Source: Gemmataceae bacterium | GTDB taxonomy: Bacteria; Planctomycetota; Planctomycetia; Gemmatales; Gemmataceae | Length of the DNA stretch: 8,473 nt | Assembly: GCA_025056835.1 (NCBI GenBank) | Contig: JANWVS010000062.1 | Location: 1-8,473 of the forward strand | Direction: 5' to 3' | Shown here: one piece after another, positions 6,698-8,473 of the stretch | Layout: every line of letters begins with the position of its first letter | Position numbering within the stretch: position 1 is the first letter of the stretch | The notes under the pieces: model-generated | What the model saw: the letters and a program-made list of their open reading frames with translations, nothing else | What the model was told of the DNA's origin: nothing | The model's database searches: none | Position numbers and translations under genes: made by a program

Positions 6698-6902
6698 CTC
6701 GAAGTCATTGCGTCCGGCAAAAAATAGCAGCCCGGTCGCACACCGCCGTCCAGGGCGGCCTGCGACTCCCGAGTACGGCCGGTACGACCGCACCGCTTGC
6801 CGGGTTTACGCCGCCGCGAATTTCCGCTGAAGTTGGCCCCGCTGTTGACGCCGCCGGCATCGCCGGCCATGGTTGAATGGAGCGCTGCTTCGAGGTATCG
6901 CT

Positions 6903-7556
6903 ATGGGTCGTTGGGTCGTCGTCTTTTTCGTGCTTGCGGCAAGTGTCGGGTTCAGCGGCGACGGAGATCGAACGAAGTCGGGGCCGCAACCAGGCACCAT
7001 CTTGCCCGCCCCGTTCGATGCGATCGTCCTCAACGGCAAAGTTGGCGGCAAGGTCGAAAAAGATCGTCCCCACTGCTTGATCTGCGGCAATGGTCTTAAT
7101 CCCGCCGTGTTGATTTTCGCCCGCGAGGGCGGCAAGAGTGAGAAAACGCTTCTTGAGTTGGTGGAACGACTGGATGCTCTTGTCGGCAAACTTGAGCGCA
7201 CCGGTCTGGCGGGCTTCGTGGTTTTCCTCAGTCCCGATGCTCGTACCTCGGTCGAGGGCAGCTCGGAAACCGATTCCGAAAAACTCCTCGACGAAGCCAC
7301 CAAGCGGAACGCATTGTTGGAACGATTGCGAAAATTGGCAGAACCGCTCACGAACGTGCTGATCGCCGCTTATGGTTCGGACGGCCCGAAGGGTTACGAC
7401 CTCAACCCCAAAGCCGAAGTGACCGTGGTTTTGTACCAACGGCTTCGGGTCCTGGCGAATTGGGCCTTCGAAGACGGCGCCTTGACGAGTGCGGACAACG
7501 ATGCGATCTTGAAGCAGATCGAAACGGTCTTGGTGCAATCGGCCAACCGGCCCTGA
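6903..7556 (+). CDS. Exported protein of unknown function with CxxC motif, possibly thioredoxin-like
   Basis: Protein of 217 residues. The N-terminus (1 to about 18, MGRWVVVFFVLAASVGFSG) is a signal peptide or membrane anchor. A pair of cysteines follows in HCLICGNGLNPAVLIFARE (C58, C61), next to predicted strands and helices: helix about 80-98, strand GFVVFL 104-109, helix about 124-146, strand 151-156 and strand VTVVLY 173-178. The order is compatible with a thioredoxin-like fold, but the CxxC context is not the usual WCxxC. The C-terminal stretch ANWAFEDGALTSADNDAI looks conserved to me from planctomycete proteins, from memory only. The start at ATG 6903 follows GAGGT by seven bases. The 9-mer CGAGGTATC also precedes the start of retropepsin copy 2. 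Whether it shares a pathway with the upstream redox protein is unknown. Confidence 0.75.
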   Translation: MGRWVVVFFVLAASVGFSGDGDRTKSGPQPGTILPAPFDAIVLNGKVGGKVEKDRPHCLICGNGLNPAVLIFAREGGKSEKTLLELVERLDALVGKLERTGLAGFVVFLSPDARTSVEGSSETDSEKLLDEATKRNALLERLRKLAEPLTNVLIAAYGSDGPKGYDLNPKAEVTVVLYQRLRVLANWAFEDGALTSADNDAILKQIETVLVQSANRP

Positions 7557-7582
7557 TGCCGCGGACTTGGCCGTCCGAGGCA
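7557..7582. terminator. Hairpin between convergent genes
   Basis: The arms 7557-7566 and 7573-7582 pair at nine of ten positions (one G-A mismatch) around a 6-base loop. The hairpin begins right after the TGA of the CxxC-protein gene and lies 12 bases before the rpsR stop on the other strand. It may serve as a two-way terminator, although neither side has a T tract. Confidence 0.45.
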
Positions 7583-7593
7583 AGCCCGATTAC

Positions 7594-7836
7594 TTACTCG
7601 CCGACGTAAGGTAGAAGGGCCATGAACCGAGCACGTTTGATGGCGTCTTTGACGGCGCGCTGGAAGGCGGCACAGTTGCCGCTCCGCTTGCGGCTGAAAA
7701 GTTTTCCTTGGCTGGTACACATTTTCTTGAGACCTTGAACATCCTTGTAATCCACGAAAGCCGGCCGGGGGCAGCCCTCTTTCGTGCAAAATCGGCAGCG
7801 ATTTTTCCGGCCTCGTCCCAGCTTCTTGCGCACCAT
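7594..7836 (-). CDS. rpsR: 30S ribosomal protein bS18
   Basis: Protein of 80 residues, of normal length for bS18, which binds the platform of the small ribosomal subunit next to bS6. The signature is clear: VDYKDVQGLKKM, then GKLFSRKRSGNCAAFQRAV, then IKRARFMALLPYV near the C-terminus. It is the cysteine-containing form, with C14, C17, C22, C40 and C55; the CxxC at 14-17 suggests a zinc site. The ATG at 7836 is preceded by AGGGGAG about ten bases upstream. The frame stays open upstream to about 8169, but that part is not S18 and lies before a promoter. In many bacteria rpsR sits between rpsF/ssb and rplI; none of these is within the window, and the gene is followed by a convergent neighbour, so it appears to be transcribed alone. 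Confidence 0.96.
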   Translation of the reverse strand: MVRKKLGRGRKNRCRFCTKEGCPRPAFVDYKDVQGLKKMCTSQGKLFSRKRSGNCAAFQRAVKDAIKRARFMALLPYVGE

Positions 7837-7882
7837 CGACAGATTTCTCCCCTCGGTCCACTCCAACTTACGACGAACCGTT

Positions 7883-7911
7883 AGTGTAGCAAGCCAATCG
7901 CGGCGCGGCAA
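7883..7911 (-). promoter_or_regulatory. rpsR: Sigma70-type promoter of rpsR
   Basis: On the minus strand, TTGCCG (7911-7906) and TACACT (7888-7883) are 17 bases apart, placing the RNA start near 7876 and leaving a leader of about 40 nt. This supports rpsR being expressed separately from the gene upstream. Confidence 0.6.
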
Positions 7912-7966
7912 TGTTCGTCGCCGACGCCGCGAACGATTGATGTTGGCCCAGCTGTCGGATCGCCGT

Positions 7967-8009
7967 GGGCCGTTGTTCCTTTTTCCGGTCTGGCTGCGGA
8001 AAACGGCCC
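7967..8009 (-). terminator. Inverted repeat after the 141-aa gene, possible terminator
   Basis: The 13-base arm 7997-8009 pairs with GGGCCG (7967-7972) and TTTTCCG (7981-7987), leaving an 8-base bulge (7973-7980) and a 9-base loop. It begins 16 bases after the stop codon of the gene at 8450-8025. No clean T tract follows on the minus strand, so it may instead stabilise the 3' end of the transcript. Confidence 0.4.
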
Positions 8010-8024
8010 AAGCCGCGGCGTCGG

Positions 8025-8450
8025 TCACATGCCGACTTCGCGCTTGACGTTGGCGTACCAATTGGAGAACCAGCCCTTGGTGGTTTTGTAAGCTGCCTCG
8101 TCGATGATTTCGATGACCATGCGCTTGCACTGCACGTCGGTCTTTTTGCCGTTGGTCCATTTCTTGCAATTCAGAACGGCGTCATTGAACTCTTTCTCGT
8201 CGATGGAGCCGTCGTTCCCCGCCGAGGTGTCGAGAATGTCTTTGAGACGTTCAATGACTTTGCTCTCCAACACGTAGCCTTGCGCTTCGCAGACCTGGGC
8301 AAGGGCGGCGCGGGCCGACTCGAAGCTGATCCCCGCGGTGAGGGCAATCTGCAAGATTTCCCGCTCTTCCTTCCGATCGATGTACTTGTCGTCGTAACCT
8401 CGGAGTTTCACTTCGTCGACAAACCTTTTTTTGGCTTCTTCGAGGGTCAT
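8025..8450 (-). CDS. Conserved-looking protein with TerB / EF-hand-like features, function unknown
   Basis: Protein of 141 residues, soluble, acidic-basic mixed and predicted mostly helical, with no signal peptide or membrane segment. Residues 74-88 (DTSAGNDGSIDEKEF) resemble an EF-hand loop: G81, I83, E87 and F88 sit at the expected spacing with D80 before the glycine, but loop positions 1 and 3 are Ser and Gly, not Asp, so calcium binding is doubtful. The pattern of helices with an acidic turn also recalls the TerB fold. The C-terminus carries a Trp-rich stretch, GWFSNWYANVKREVG (126-140). I recall similar planctomycete proteins but cannot name a function. The ATG at 8450 follows GGGAG by about eight bases. 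Its promoter lies outside the window. Being next to rpsR on the same strand does not imply a shared role, since rpsR has its own promoter. Confidence 0.82.
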   Translation of the reverse strand: MTLEEAKKRFVDEVKLRGYDDKYIDRKEEREILQIALTAGISFESARAALAQVCEAQGYVLESKVIERLKDILDTSAGNDGSIDEKEFNDAVLNCKKWTNGKKTDVQCKRMVIEIIDEAAYKTTKGWFSNWYANVKREVGM

Positions 8451-8473
8451 GGTTGAACTCCCACTTTCAAGGG

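Noticed and set aside
5777..6793. Long open frame of 338 codons on the minus strand, opposite retropepsin copy 2
   Set aside because: It mirrors a gene with clear signal peptide, DTG and PDZ motifs. Long antisense frames are common in GC-rich coding DNA, and its product is rich in His, Arg and Asp with no recognisable domain.
6845..6878. TTGACG with a downstream TTGAAT as a promoter for the CxxC-protein gene
   Set aside because: The spacing is 22 bases, too long for a sigma70 promoter, and no -10 element fits at 16-18 bases.
7837..8169. In-frame upstream extension of rpsR
   Set aside because: The extension precedes the promoter at 7911-7883, overlaps the neighbouring gene and does not resemble S18.
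7965..8456. Plus-strand frame of 163 codons over the TerB-like gene
   Set aside because: It lies opposite a well-formed gene with a ribosome binding site, and the translated protein has no recognisable features.
1..8473. Sigma54 (-24/-12) promoters, CRISPR repeats, tRNA genes and mobile elements
   Set aside because: I looked for TGGCAC-N5-TTGC-like pairs, regularly spaced repeats, tRNA-like cloverleaves and transposase motifs and found nothing I could support by eye.

Overview
The window looks like chromosome of a planctomycete (Planctomycetota, possibly Gemmatales or Pirellulales-like). This rests on protein architecture, not on a database search. The signs are a PknB-type Ser/Thr kinase with a short N-terminal helical segment and a C-terminal membrane anchor, a large secreted redoxin / cytochrome c / copper-monooxygenase-like fusion, secreted retropepsin-PDZ proteins, and a CxxC protein and a TerB/EF-hand-like protein of types I associate with this phylum. 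Base composition is GC-rich. I saw no insertion sequence, phage gene, CRISPR array or tRNA.

Left part, minus strand (1-1450): a three-gene operon read leftward. It encodes a small BON-domain-like protein (1274-1029), a small single-pass membrane protein (1032-829, sharing an ATGA overlap with the first) and an NtrC-type sigma54-activating response regulator (812 to beyond position 1, so truncated by the window). Upstream of it lies a good sigma70-type promoter (about 1450-1421). Only about 80 nt downstream of the predicted start there is a strong intrinsic terminator ending in seven T (1376-1330, minus strand). I see no other good promoter before the first gene. The region therefore reads either as an attenuated leader or as a separate small RNA.

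Middle, plus strand (1554-7556): five co-directional genes. They are a membrane-anchored Ser/Thr kinase; a 654-aa exported redoxin-cytochrome c-PHM-like copper protein; two tandem exported retropepsin-like aspartyl proteases with C-terminal PDZ domains, apparently an old duplication; and an exported protein of unknown function with a CxxC motif. Four of the five products are predicted to leave the cytoplasm, and three of the proteins have thiol, haem or copper features. A shared envelope redox and protein-quality role is possible but is inference only.

Right part, minus strand (7594-8450): rpsR, encoding the Cys-containing form of ribosomal protein bS18, with its own sigma70-like promoter and without its usual neighbours rpsF, ssb or rplI inside the window. 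Upstream of it is a 141-aa conserved-looking protein with a degenerate EF-hand / TerB-like appearance. The rightward array and rpsR converge on a hairpin at 7557-7582.
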